A stretch of DNA of 64,000 bases from Rhynchopus sp. YZ270_cl-10 (Eukaryota > Euglenozoa > Diplonemea > Diplonemida > Diplonemidae), in the NCBI GenBank assembly GCA_964035575.1, contig OZ037882.1:1-64000 (forward strand). Direction: 5' to 3'. The position numbers were made by a program, and so were the translations under genes. Of this stretch, positions 37,340 through 50,065 are shown piece after piece (positions within the stretch are counted from its first letter, which is position 1; each line of letters begins with the position of its first letter). The notes under the pieces were generated by a model. It did not search any database. It was not told the origin of the DNA and was given only the letters and a program-made list of their open reading frames with translations.

Positions 37340-39045
37340 TACATAATTGTTGATGCGCAAAAGTGCAAAATTCCTTCAGCAATGGCTTCATATGACATTT
37401 CCATAACCTGGACATGGGGGTCAGACTCCACTTTTGACCACCTAAAATTTGGTCATACACATGTATGAGACCCCAAAAACCAGGATTTTGACCAAAAAAT
37501 TTTTCCCAGCAATTTTTGCCTACAAAAAATCGAAAAAAAAATTTTTTGATTTTGGCTCTCCGGAGTCTGTGCGTGCTGTGGTGGGGTCAATTTGCGCTGA
37601 GAAATGGGTATTTTTGACCTAAAATGCATGTATCAGTTTTTACATGATTTTTGGTGTTTTTGGGTTTTAGGTGGGTTTTTTGGTCAGTACCTAATTTCTG
37701 ATGCTCAAAAGTACAAAATTCCTTCGGCAATGGCTTCATAGGACATTTCCATAACCTGGACATGGGGGTCAGACTCCACTTTTGACCACCTGAAATTTGG
37801 TCATACACATGTATGAGACCCAAAAACCAGGATTTTTGACCAAAAAAAATTTTCCCAGCAATTTTTGCCTACAAAAAATCGAAAAAAAAAAATTTTGATT
37901 TTGGCTCTCCGGAGTCTGTGCGTGCAGTGATGGGGTCAATTTGCGCTGAGAAATGGGTATTTTTGACCTAAAATGCATGTATCAGTTTTTACATGATTTT
38001 TGGTGTTTTTGGGGTTTTAGGTGGGTTTTTTGGTCAGTACCTAATTTCTGATGCTCAAAAGTACAAAATTCCTTCGACAATCGCTTCATAGGACATTTCC
38101 ATAACCTGGACATGGGGGTCAGACTCAACTTTTGACCACCTAAAATTTGGTAATACACATGTGTGAGACCCCAAAAACCAGGATTTTGACCAAAAAATTT
38201 TTCCCAGCAATTTTTGCCTACAAAAAATCGAAAAAAAATATTTTTGATTTTGGGTCTCCGGAGTCTGTGTGTGCTGTGATGGGGTCAATTTGCGCTGAGA
38301 AATGGGTATTTTTGACCTAAAATGCATGTATCAGTTTTTACATGATTTTTGGTGTTTTGGGGGTTTTAGGTGGGTTTTTTGGTCAGTACATAATGTGCAA
38401 TGCTCAAAAGTACAAAATTCCTTCGACAATCGCTTCATAGGACATTTCCATAACCTGAACATGGGGGTCAGACACCACATTAGAGCAGCTAAAATTTGGT
38501 CATACACACGTATGAGACCCCAAAAACCAGGATTTTGACCAAAAAATTTTTCCCAGCAATTTTTGCCTACAAAAAATCGAAAAAAAAAATTTTTGATTTT
38601 GGCTCTCCGGAGTCTGTGTGTGCTGTGATGGGGTCAATTTGCGCTGAGAAATGGGTATTTTTGACCTAAAATTCATGTTTCAGTTTTTACATGTTTTTTG
38701 GTGTTTTTGGGGTATTGTGTGGGTTTTTTGGTCAGTACATAATGTGCAATGCTCAAAAGTACCAAATTCCTTCGCAATGGCTTCATAGGACATTTCCATA
38801 ACCTGGACATGGGGGTCAGACACCACTTTTGACCACCTGAAAATTGGTCATACACATGTATGATACCCCAAAAACCAGGATTTTTGACCAAAAAATTTTC
38901 CAAGCAATTTTTGCCTACAAAAAATCAAAAAAAAAAAATTTTGATTTTGGGTCTCTGGAGTCTGTGCGTGCTGTGGTGGGGTCAATTTGCACTGAGAAAT
39001 GGGTATTTTTGACTTAAAATGCATGTATCAGTTTTTACATGATTT
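37340..39045. repeat. ~350-bp tandem satellite, about five units
   Basis: Successive GGTCAGTAC starts near 37681, 38031, 38380 and 38730 give a 349-350 bp period. Each unit contains CCTGGACATGGGGGTCAGA, CTCTCCGGAGTCTGTG and a poly-A/poly-T inverted stretch around AAAAAATCGAAAAAAA. One to three units of the same family form the left part of the other B-type units (40109-41260, 50906-52060, 62367-63640). Confidence 0.85.
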
Positions 39046-39348
39046 TAGAAAACAGAAAACCACCATATTTTTGACATTGATGACAGGCTTCCCAGCACAA
39101 GTCAGTATTTAGAACAGTGTCGTTGTTCATTGGAAGCACAACGATTATCGCTTGCCACACAACTTTGTCAAACATGGGAAGTCTCAAAATAAACGTGCCT
39201 TCCTTACGTTAAGATGTGTGGAAAATAGCCAAGCACACAAGTACCATTATTTTGACACTGGTAGCAGTCTTCCCCGGAGATGATAGTAAATAACATTGTG
39301 CAAACTGTGCAAACTTTCTTATAGTCATGCAAACCTGAAAAATTAATA

Positions 39349-39782
39349 GCGGCGGAGCAACCACACCACAACCAGACAAGCTTGCTACATGTTGGCGAGC
39401 TTTCTTATCCCTGTGAGTAATTTTGCGGCGGATCCAAACAGCTTAACAACCACAGTCTCTTATGTGTCAATATTAGCGGCGGAGCAAAATATCCTTCCTT
39501 AAACACACTGCTAAACTGCTAAATTTAGCAGTTTTTGTCCAAATATTTAGTGGGTAAATCCTGCTACATTTCAGTGACCTTTTCTGATAATCTTTTACTG
39601 TATCAGTCATGTCAGCAGCATGTATCAATAATTCGCGGCGTAGCAACGTGCCTCAAAACTACATCCTCCCTCATTTTTTCGACTTTTCCGTGTCATTTCA
39701 GGTTTTCTATGAATGAATAGGCACATCATTTCTGCATTTGCTGAATGATACTAATCTTTTCAACATTAATTCGCGGCGGAGC
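39349..39782. repeat. five spaced GCGGCGGAGC motifs
   Basis: Motifs at 39349-39358, 39425-39434 (GATC variant), 39476-39485, 39635-39644 (GTAGC variant) and 39773-39782, often preceded by TTAAT or AATTC and followed by CAACCACAC-type sequence. The last lies 54 bp from the right terminus. They could be iterons for Rep or companion binding, but spacing is irregular (51-159 bp). Confidence 0.5.
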
Positions 39783-39836
39783 CATATACCTCACAACCAC
39801 ACCATCCTGCCACATTTTAGCGAGCTTTCTTCTAGT

Positions 39837-40108
39837 GCGGGTTTGCGGGTTTGCGGGTTTGCGGGTTTGCGGGTTTGCGGGTTTGCGGGTTTGCGGGTTT
39901 GCGGGTTTGCGGGTTTGCGGGTTTGCGGGTTTGCGGGTTTGCGGGTTTGCGGGTTTGCGGGTTTACGGGTTTGCGGGTTTGCGGGTTTGCGGGTTTGCGG
40001 GTTTGCGGGTTTGCGGGTTTGCGGGTTTGCGGGTTTGCGGGTTTGCGGGTTTGCGGGTTTGCGGGTTTGCGGGTTTGCGGGTTTGCGGGTTTGCGGGTTT
40101 GCGGGTTT
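39837..40108. repeat. (GCGGGTTT)n array, about 34 units
   Basis: Sits between the right end of the Rep-less unit (CTTCTAGT) and the left end of the first full B unit (CTAGTTATT), at the standard phase. Confidence 0.97.
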
Positions 40109-41988
40109 CTAGTTATTACGGGTTTGAGGGGTACAAAATGGCGACGCTGCAGGATTGCTGGATCGCGTGGTCCCAGTATTTCTGATAATACACTCCGGTA
40201 GATTGGGGCCCAAAAACGACGTAATGTACTGGGTTTGGATGTTAGCATTTTCTGAAGATACCTAAAATGGGTGCGGCATTTCACGGCTATTTTTGTGAAG
40301 GAATTGACGATATTTTGTGGTTCTAAGGTGTGTGTATTGTATGTGACGAAAATTTCAAAATGTGACATAAGTATGAAATATGGCCAGTATGCCCATAAAA
40401 TGAGGCCATTGCAACCCTGGAGGACCACATTGGACATATTGGGCCAAATTTAGGTGTGTAAGTGTATCGGCTTGAAAATATTTTTTTTCGTGATTTTTGG
40501 GGTCATTTTTTGGCTGGGAAAATTGGGCCACATTTAACCACAACTACTCAAAACATCAAATCTGTGGCTTTAATGGACTGATTGGGCGTTTTTATGACCT
40601 GGACATGGGGGTCAGATACCATTTTAGACATGTTAAAAATTGGTCAGAAGACCCTGAGAGAAGAACCAAGGTCAAATTGACCTTGAGTACTGGGTCAAAT
40701 TTGTGTGGGAAAAATGCCCAGTACATAATTGTTGATGCGCAAAAGTGCAAAATTCCTTCAGCAATGGCTTCATATGACATTTCCATAACCTGGACATGGG
40801 GGTCAGACTCCACTTTTGACCACCTAAAATTTGGTCATACACATGTATGAGACCCCAAAAACCAGGATTTTGACCAAAAAATTTTTCCCAGCAATTTTTG
40901 CCTACAAAAAATCGAAAAAAAAATTTTTTGATTTTGGCTCTCCGGAGTCTGTGCGTGCTGTGGTGGGGTCAATTTGCGCTGAGAAATGGGTATTTTTGAC
41001 CTAAAATGCATGGATCAGTTTTTTCATGATTTTTGGTGTTTTTGGTGTTTTGTGTGGGTTTTTTGGTCAGTACATAGTGTGCAGTGATCAAAAGTGCAAA
41101 GTTCCTTCGTCAATGGCTTCACAGGAAATTTTTATGACCGGGACATGGGGGTCAGACTCCACTTTTGACCACCTAAAATTTGGTCATACACACGTGTGAG
41201 ACCGCAAAAACCAGGATTTTGACCAAAAAAATTTTCCCAGGTACATAATCTGTGCACTGATCAAGATTACAAAATTCATTTGTATGGATGAATTGAATAT
41301 CAGGTATGTGTAGGTTTCTGTGTGGGAAGTGGTGGTGATGAGGATAGGAAAAAAGAAACAGTAAAAGTGCGTGAGCTATTCAGTCATTTTGTGTGTTTTT
41401 TCTTTTTCTTTTTCTTTTTCCTTTTCTCATTTTTGATCTTTTTATTTTTATGGCATGACAATACTCTCACCCGCCAAAGTGAGCGCCTTCTTCAAGGTGT
41501 AGTCTTTTTTTAAAGCTATGTTTTAACCTCTTCCGCAAACCCGAAAACCCGCAAACCCTATATTTCCTTATTTTTTTTAATCCAAGACAAAAATATTTTC
41601 TTCATCACAAGAGAGTATCTCCGGCTGGGAAGAAAAAAACAACAAAAACTGCTGATCAAACCGGTCAAAAAGTCTCTGTAAAAATAAAAACTGCTACAAT
41701 TTCCAAACTAATTGATTTTTTTTAAAACTAAACGAACTCCACAAAAACAGTTTAAAAAAACAGTGAAACAGAAACAAAAATAAAATCCTTTTTTTTAGAT
41801 GGGCTAAGCTTACCCAGTTTTTTTTTTCTCATATTTTTTTTCAATCCAATGAACATGTTCAAACAAATATTTCTTCATCACAAGAGATTTAATCTGATTC
41901 TCTCCGGCTGGGAAGAAAAAAAAAATAAAAATAAAAATAAAAGTCTTTTACAGTAATTTACTGTAAAGAAAAAAAGGAAAAAATTTTT

Positions 41989-44900
41989 TTAGTCAAGATC
42001 ACCCGGTTGAAAGTCAGAAAGGTGATTGTCTGGAAATGTGGGGTAAATTAGGGCTTTTTTATGTGCTTTCAGTACATTTTCTGGAGTTCCTGTACCAATG
42101 TTGAAGTGGGGAGGTTGATAAGTTTGCACTATCAGCAGTCTCTTTTCTGATGGTATTTGCATAAGAACATCTTCAGGAGATTGCCCCTTTGGCAAAAAAT
42201 GAAAGCAAGAATATCCTTCTGTCTCATAGGTCCTAGAAGTGACTACTGTGATAAGAGACCTAAGCATGAGAGACATCAGTGCTACTTCTACCTCCTGCGC
42301 ATAACTGTCATCGGCATTATTTGTGACGCGTTGAAGAAGGTCATCAAAGTTCCTGTTTTGTTTACAGGTGTGGTAGAAAAGTTTAGGTTTGCGGGTTTGC
42401 GGGTTTGCACAAATACAAATGCTACATACCTTTTTTTTTTCTCTTCATCATCAAAAAGTAAGGGATGCTCCTGGATCATAATCTCATTCCTGAGCAAGAA
42501 CTCTGCAAATCTTCTGCGTAGAGCATGACCATCATTTCTTTTTCCAGTGAGGAGCTGCTGTATGGCGTGATAGAAACACGTTCCATCACCAGTAACGTCA
42601 ATTTGTCCGAGGTTGAACCTGCTCAGAACATGTTGAATATTATTCTCATTGTTCCTGTAAAATATTGGTAATGGTTTTAAAGTTGTTGACCACGAAAAAA
42701 ACATACCTATTTTTTTCAGAAACTGTAGTTGTTACATTTTTTTGTGGATGAGAAGCTTCTGGAACGTTGTTGTGGATATATTCCCTGTATAAATTGTAGT
42801 GTATTATTTAATTAAAAATGTACAATAATTACTGTAACCATAATGTAATGCTAACATACCATCCCCCCTCTGGAAATGTAAAAGGATAGAAATCCATCGG
42901 TTGTTCTTCTTCATCCTTTGTCCAGGGAGTTACTACAAGAGACCTTCCACATGCCGGGTTGTTGATTTCGTGTTCTTTATCATCAATGGGGCTTCCATCA
43001 GCATCAGGGGAACACACCACTGCAGGGTTTTCTGAAGGGTTTGCTGCACGTTCATGCATGGCCTTTGCATATACAGCCTCTGTAAGCCTCAGGTCCCGCT
43101 TCAGCTGATTCCTCCTTTCCTTACTGACCTTCATCTTTATTCCCCCAACTGACTCCTCAATGGCAGAGATGACCTCCTGGTGGACACAGTTATACAAATT
43201 TGTATCACCTTGAGGTGGAAGACAAATCTTGATGTCATTCCTGCTGCACACCCTTGACATTGCAACGTACAGATGGCCATGAGAGAAGCAGGGCGACTGT
43301 GACACATCAAGACCCACCCTCCTGAGAGTTTGTCCCTGAGACTTATTAATCGTCATGGCAAAAGACAGCCGCACTGGAAACTGCTGACGTACAAAGTCGA
43401 TGGTGAGATCCTTCGCATCACCATCGCAGGGCAGGCGAGGTATGGCAACAGTTTCTGGCTTTTTCCCGTTTTTGTTCCGCCACTCGCATTCTTCCGCCAG
43501 GTGGGTGCAGACAAGGATGTTCTTCTTCACCTCCTTCACAACAAGACGCGTTCCATTGCACAGTCCACCTGCGGGGTCGAGGTTCTTTAGAAGCATTACA
43601 ATACAGTTGACCTTCAGGTTCAGGATGTGTGGAGGAAGACGTGCATGGTTCATTGCATTGAGTGCTTCAGTGGTGAAGAATTCATTTGCTCCTGGGTCCT
43701 TGCAGGTATCCTCTGACATACGGGTAATTGTCTCTCCTGGGAAGCTGCTGAGAATTTTTTCGTTCATGTAGACCTGGCGTGCGTTTGTAGGGCACAGCAA
43801 AGCACAGTTCTCATACATTCCATTCTTGATGTCAGGAAATGTAAAGTCAATCAAAGTATCCTCAGTCACCTTTTTGTTCTTTTTTTCAAAAATGATAGCA
43901 TGTGGCACCTGCATAACTGCTTCTGTGTCCTCAGCACCCTCCACATCCCCAGCCTCATTCACAGACCCATCACCAACCTTCATGAGGTACTCACGGAAAG
44001 CGTCGTCGTCCTTCACCCTCATGACCTGCGTCAGGGACATTTTTGTGAGTTGGTTCCAGAGGTATGAGTTGTGGAGCGAAATCGAGATGCTTTCAAAGCT
44101 CCCTTTGTTTGCCCCTGGAACAGGAAGGATTTGCCTGAAGTCTCCTCCAAGAAGCACTGTCACTCCTCCAAATGGTTGTGAACATCCCCTCAACCTCTGA
44201 AGCGTTCTGTCTACTACCTCTATGCTTGCCTTTTGTGCCATTACCACCTCATCCCAGACAATGAGGTCAGTGCGCCTTAGGAGTTCGACATGGTCATCAT
44301 CAAGCCCGCACATCCGCTTTGAGTTTGGTTCAAGATCTATTGGGATCTTAAATCGGCTGTGTGCAGTTCTGCCTCCTGGTAGTAGTGTAGCTGCTATCCC
44401 TGATGTTGCCACAGCGATTGAAAAGCGGTCCTCCTCATTCTGTTGAAGTGGCTGCTGCTGCTGCTGCTGCTGTTGTTGCTTTGCCCTTGCCCTTCTGCTC
44501 CTGGCCCAGTACAAACACGCCTGGTACAGGAATGTCTTGCCTGTTCCTGCTGCACCCTGCAAAAATATGACCTTCCCCTGGTTACCTTCAACAGATTCCT
44601 TCACAGAGTTGAAGACATTCTGCTGCCCTTCGTTGAGGTTGCCTTGAATCTGTTCAAACTTCTTCAGCATTTCACCCTCATCATACCTCTCTGTGTTTAA
44701 GACAAACTCTGTGCTCTGCCCTGTAGTACCTTCAGGAGGAGTGGGGAGCCCAAGATCTTCCATTGAAGTCTTAACGTTCGCTTCCTTAAGGAGCCGTTGC
44801 ATGTCTAGCAAAGCTTTACGCTTCTCTTTAGGGTAGATGTGGTTGCTTGGTACTGCTTCCTCCCGTTCCTGCCTTTTTACTCTGTCCAAAGGTGGCGCAC

Positions 44901-47900
44901 ACAGCTCAAACTCATACTCTGCCCACGCCTTTGCAACGTCTTCTGCAGTGGTCATGTAGTTTATTATTATCATTGCAAACGTAAAACGGATGGCACGTGA
45001 GGACAGTGTTGTATTGATGCACTCTTTCAGGGCGTTACGCAAGATTGCCCCATCATGGATAAGCCCCATTTCTGCTGCAGCTGCATAAAATGTAGGATGA
45101 ACAACGGAGCCTATGGTTCTCAGCTCTTCAAAGCTGCATGATCCACGCTTGCACAGAAGAAGTAGACGGAGACAGTGCAACTCCTTATCCTTTACAGGGG
45201 CCCAGTACATCCTGCCGATTGAGAGGCCTTCTCCTTCATTTCTTTTTGAGTGAGGGCCAGGTTTATAGCAGCCTTCTTCCTCGCACCACCCATATCCCGG
45301 TCTCAGCTGCCATTCCTTCTTTTCTCTGGGGTAAGAAAAGAATTCTGGGACATCATTGTAAAGTAGTTTGTCAAAGCCTTTGTAGGCTTCATGTGCTGGA
45401 ATGCCTTCACGATGCTTCTTGCATCTTTCATTTGCTTCGAAAAAGGCAAGGAGTGTACTTTTGGATTTTGCAGCCGCATCCCTTCTCCTTGAGTCATCAC
45501 CATAATTCTTTAAAGGAAAGTACACCCTCTGCTCATCTTCGAGGTGGATGTGGAGTCTCTGCACTCCTGGGTAAATCCGCACCATCTTTGTTCCGAGTAG
45601 GTACCCACAAGCATCAGCCGCAGTCAAACAATGTGCCTTCAGAAACCTCATAATGCTCCCAGTGGTCGTGGTCGTTGTTGTGGTTTTTGCTTCTGATGGC
45701 CCTCCTTTATGCTTTGTATCTTCCTTTATCACACCATCTACCTCATTCTCCCCCTTGAATAAGTATTTGAACAAATATTTAGCAGCAAGAATCCCGCGCA
45801 CTGCCTCAATGTTGATGTGGCACTGGTACTTGAGGAGAAGATACGCATTGTAGGGAACCACCCACCTGTTGTTCCTCTGGTTTGGGTGAGTAGTTTCCCC
45901 TGGGTGTTTTTCTTTCCATTTCTTCACAACGTCTGGATCCACATAAGACAGTATCCCATGATCCCTTCTTATGACAAAGGCGTAGCCATCATTGCCAGAG
46001 GTGGTGAAATCTCTGAAGTCCTTGGGGAAGTTGGACTTGCAATATTTGCACTTTCCATCCTTTCCCTTCTGTAGACAGGGAGAGCCTCTATTTTTAAGGC
46101 AGTCATTGTGCATGAGGTACTCGCTTACAGCTTTGTAGAGGTTAGGATGTGTTTCTGGGTCCGGGAGCTCAGCATGCACGATGTGGTCGATGTTGAACGG
46201 GTCCTTAGGTGACGTTTTATTGTTGTTCCAAAGGATTGCGTGGCAGTGAGGGAGCCCTCTCTTCTGGTACTCGGTCACCATCACCATTGCAATATTTTGT
46301 CCAAGAACATTCTTTTTGCGTATGTCGTCCACAAGTTCCTTGACTTTTAAGTCGAACACACGGTGAACAAGCTCCGGACGGTCGAGGGCCGTTTCTCCTT
46401 CGAGAAGATTGGATTGTATCTCCTCCCACATCGGGTTGCATGTCATTGTGAGAAAGAAATCAGCTTTCCCATACTTTGCGTATATTGCAAGTGTGTCGTT
46501 GAGTAATTGTGCCCTCGCAGCTACTCCTCTCTCAAATGAAGAAGGCATAGAGATTTCGTTTGTCGGTGGAATCTGTTTCCCAGAGGTGATGTCTTTCTTG
46601 GAGGCGTAGCCCATTCCCCTTCCAACAATATGGTATTTCAGTCGCTGATACATGCCACGCATCGCCATGTCGATGAAGAACTGCTGTGTCAGCGTTCCAT
46701 GCATGAGCAGGGGGTTGTAGGACAACGGGTCTTTGCTGCTGTTCGGACGGTGGTGCATGAGATATGTTGCGTACTGCTTTGCTGAGATGAATGTTGAAGA
46801 TGGTGTCGTTTCAGCTAGGTTAGTAGCGTTGCGAAGAACCTCATGCATTGAGTCCACAGCTCTGTCTTCTTCTGCACAACGTTCCCATCCACCATTCCAC
46901 TCTTCAGGGTCTACCTGCATCGCATCATCCTTTTCACCGCTGTTGAGCGCTTCAGGGTTTGGTGCTGTTGGTTCAGGGTTGTTCGTGTTTTGGGCATCAT
47001 CATCATCATCATCATCACTGTCAGATGCAGCTCCGCGGTTCACCACCCTGTGAGGCATCTTCAGGCGGAACCCATTATTCTCGGTGGGATTCAGATGGGC
47101 TAATGGATATGAAAGCAGTTCATAGAGTTGGTTAAAGTCATCAATGATGATTGGTGCGTTCCACTTTGGATCCTTACCCCCATTTTCAGCACACGTAAAC
47201 ATTGGGTACACAGTAAATTTGCGCTCTGCAGGTGCGGCTTCATCGATGGTGTAGAACATCTTAACAGCACCCTTTGCCTCATCGGTTGTATATTCTGACC
47301 CTGTCTTGCTTGCCAGGACTTCATGGAAGTCAATCCTCATCTTCTTCAGCTCATCCTCGCGACCCTTATACTGCTGTGAAATTGCTTTGAACTTTGCTGC
47401 AAATGCATTGTCTCCAAGAAGAAGATGACACTTCTCAGCAAGACCAAGAAGATTGTCAGGGAGGACCCCTCCAGTCATGCTTTTTTTATTGTCTGTGCTG
47501 CTGACGTTTGGATCAACAAACCAGGACTCTGTGAGAGCATCGTCATAAAAGCCATTGAATTTTTTTAATCCCCTACCTTCCAGAGCCACTGCTGAGAAGC
47601 CCTTTGGCACACGGCTGTCTCGGCGGATTTTGTTCTCTACCATCGCGAAGAATGCGTTCAGCTGAATTGAAACCCTTTTGTAGAATTTGTCCTGAAGAAG
47701 TTCAAGGTGGTCTTGGCTGATTATTTTGGGCATATCTGGCAGGGACACCTTTCCACCAGTGCAGCATATTTTTGATGACTCTCCACGAAACAGCAATGCC
47801 CCGCAATGCTTGCAGGGTTTGTCCATCTCTCCGCATGAGTGCTTCTTAATGCTGTCATCCACCTCTTCGCGCAGTGCTGCCCCCAGGTGCCGGTAGGTGA

Positions 47901-49533
47901 ATATTTTTTTGACTCCCTGTCTCTGCAGCTTTCTGTTTAGATCAGCTCTTTGTTCCTCAACAATACTGCTCTGTTTTTCCATCTGAAACTCTGCTTCGTG
48001 AAACAGGGTCCCAGACATGTATTTTGCCTCTGACTGTACAACGTCAAAATCAGCTTTGGAATGTTTCTCTATAAGCTCCCCCATGAGGTTCTGCTCTTTG
48101 ATCATGAGCTCCTTGAGGTTTCTTATTTGCCGTGCACTCCATATAGACTTTGCTTCCTCCACAGAAGCTGGGTCGAACACCATTTTTGACATTGGGTCCA
48201 CGTTTCTCAGCGTAACAAAACTGGCCTCATGCTCAAGCAAAAAAATCCTAGCTTTAACCTCCTCAAGCTCATCAAGTTTGGTATACGTCTGCTGCCTTTT
48301 TGTTTCAAGTGACTTTAGCTTTCTGAGATCCCATTTTTTTTGCATGATGTCGACCACACAGTCGTTGAAGGTGTGAGATTTTGGTTTGTTGTCCTTAATC
48401 AAGGGAACATTTATGTGTGACCACAGCAGCACTTTTTGGAACCTTAGCAGATTATCCTGTGTGGCATAGTATGGCCTTGAAGAAGTCCTTAACACCGAAA
48501 TGCGAAATACTTCAGCTGAATGGAACAGCCAGGAAAATAACGGCGGTGTGTAATCGTTGAAGTCAAAGTACTGGGGAAGTTCTATGGCTGCCAAACACAA
48601 AACTGCTGCAACACTAGCAGACAGTGCAGGTGTTATAGCACTCACATTCTCCTTTTGTAACTCTCTCTCATCCTGTCCAAGCAAAATGTATGAAAGATAG
48701 TCCATTTTGCAATTGAGAGTTTTGAACCTCAGGCAGTATTGTGTGATGTGTTTCAGTAGAATATTTACCTCTGCAAACTGTGCATAGCAGTACGGACATG
48801 TTTTTTCGCAGGTTGCTGCATGTGATTTCATGTTTTTAACCTCGGTGAATTCTTCCCCACAGTGCTCACAGCAAAGTTTTCCTAAGCACGCATGATTTTC
48901 CTTCTGTGCCTGCAGAGGTGATGAAAAACTGCGCCTACAAAGAGTACAGGCAGGTTGACATTTTTTCAGATGCTCCGTCAATTTGTGAATACGTTTGTAT
49001 GTAGCATCGCAATTAGGACATTTGAAACGGCCGTCTGAAGTCTTATCCAGTTTTTGCTTCTTGGGGGGTGGCACATCAGGAGTAGAAGGTGCTTCCTGAG
49101 GAGAAGGAGTAGAAGGTGCTTCCTGAAACCCACCTGTGCAGCCCTTCTGATGATTGTGCCTCTCAAGGAAATTAGAAAACGTAATTCTGCACTTTGGACA
49201 CGTTTTTTTGCATTTTTTTGAGCCTTTTTTGTGTGCTTTGAGCTGTTTATCTACTGCAAAGCTGGCACCACAGTTTTCACAAATGAAAGGTTTCTGCTCC
49301 TGCGCACTTCTTGGTTCATCATCTCCCCTCTTCCGTTTTGTACTGCATTCTACTGTTGTAGGTTCATTGCGCTCATCTTCTGTTTTTTCCTTTTCTTCAT
49401 CATCCTCTCCAGTCTGTTTTTGAAAAGCTTCTGTATCATCTTCTTCTGCCTCCTGTGTTGCTTCTTTTGTTGTCTTAGGCTTTTTGTCAGCACGCCCATC
49501 CGCAGACCCGCTCTCACTACGTTGCCTTTTCAT
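41989..49533 (-). CDS. Helitron zinc-finger/Rep/helicase/OTU protein, family B copy 1 (4 exons)
   Basis: Exons 42860-49533, 42707-42784, 42430-42654 and 41989-42352 join across introns of 75, 52 and 77 bp, all phase 2, all GTATGT...CAG, giving about 2446 aa. Order: acidic/basic N-terminus; several C2H2/C2HC fingers (about 85-290); a further Cys cluster; HUH Rep with GLPHCHAILW (about 1096) and YLFKYLFKG (about 1254); helicase with GAAGTGKTF (about 1657), WDEVVM, GGDFRQILPV, INKSQGQTL, LYVAMSRV; and OTU with DGTCFYHA and HFNIGTG in the spliced 3' exons. A polyQ run follows Walker A and a polyAsp run lies before Rep. Without splicing the OTU would be lost. Start: MKRQRS is preferred; another in-frame ATG lies 87 nt upstream. 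Confidence 0.9.
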
Positions 49534-50065
49534 ATTATTTATGCCATGTGTTCCTATGCTAATGTATGTGAAGAAAGAAGGAATCTGGGAAACAATGTGA
49601 ATAGAAATATTAATTCTCATTAAACTCTCTTTCGTTTTGGGGAAGTGTTTCCCTCTTCAGCTTATGTTGTCTTTGTATTAGCCTTCTTATTAGTGTGCCC
49701 ATCATCAGATCTTTCCTCGCTTTCGTTGTCTTTTCATTTTTTTTTTTGCAAAAAGTAAAGTACCCAGACCACTGTTATGTTAGTTTTGAATAGTTGTGAT
49801 AAATTGCTAGAAATTGTATTGTAGAAAATATAAAATGGTGGGTGGGAGAAAGTTTTGAGTTTTCAAGAAGGAAAATAAAAAAGTCTCACAACTAAGTTTT
49901 CAAAAAAAAATAATTAAAAAATGATCTTGAAAATTTTGACAAAAATTAAAACCAATCTGCATGTGCATTAAAAAAAGGGGAACCCATATTTTTGCGCAGG
50001 AAGAAGTAATTTGCACATTCTCTGCGATAAGAAATACCCCCAAACGAAAAAAAAAAAATTATTCT
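49534..50065. promoter_or_regulatory. spacer between companion and Rep genes, B copy 1
   Basis: AT-rich, with no gene; it must contain the Rep promoter and 5' UTR and the companion 3' end. It appears identical to 13795-14326 and 60331-60862. Confidence 0.4.

Larger units (their letters stand above)
36727..39836 (-). mobile_element. Rep-less (non-autonomous) family B unit
   Basis: It shares the left terminus (CTAGTTATTACGG and about 900 bp nearly identical to 40109-41010) and the right terminus (ACATTTTAGCGAGCTTTCTT) with the full B units. The interior has no Rep, helicase, OTU or companion gene. It consists of about five roughly 350-bp satellite units and a 0.8-kb right part with GCGGCGGAGC motifs. 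It is array-flanked on both sides. Weak open frames inside (60-117 aa) come from the satellite and are not genes. Confidence 0.7.

Noticed and set aside
36717-37468. 60-117 aa ORFs repeated at 36.7, 40.1 and 50.9 kb
   Set aside because: They lie in the satellite part of B units, overlap on both strands, and lack recognisable domains; repetition is explained by element copies.
45138-45653. 171-aa plus-strand ORF inside the family B Rep gene (repeated at 55935-56450)
   Set aside because: Antisense shadow of the Rep-helicase frame; conserved only because the two units are nearly identical.
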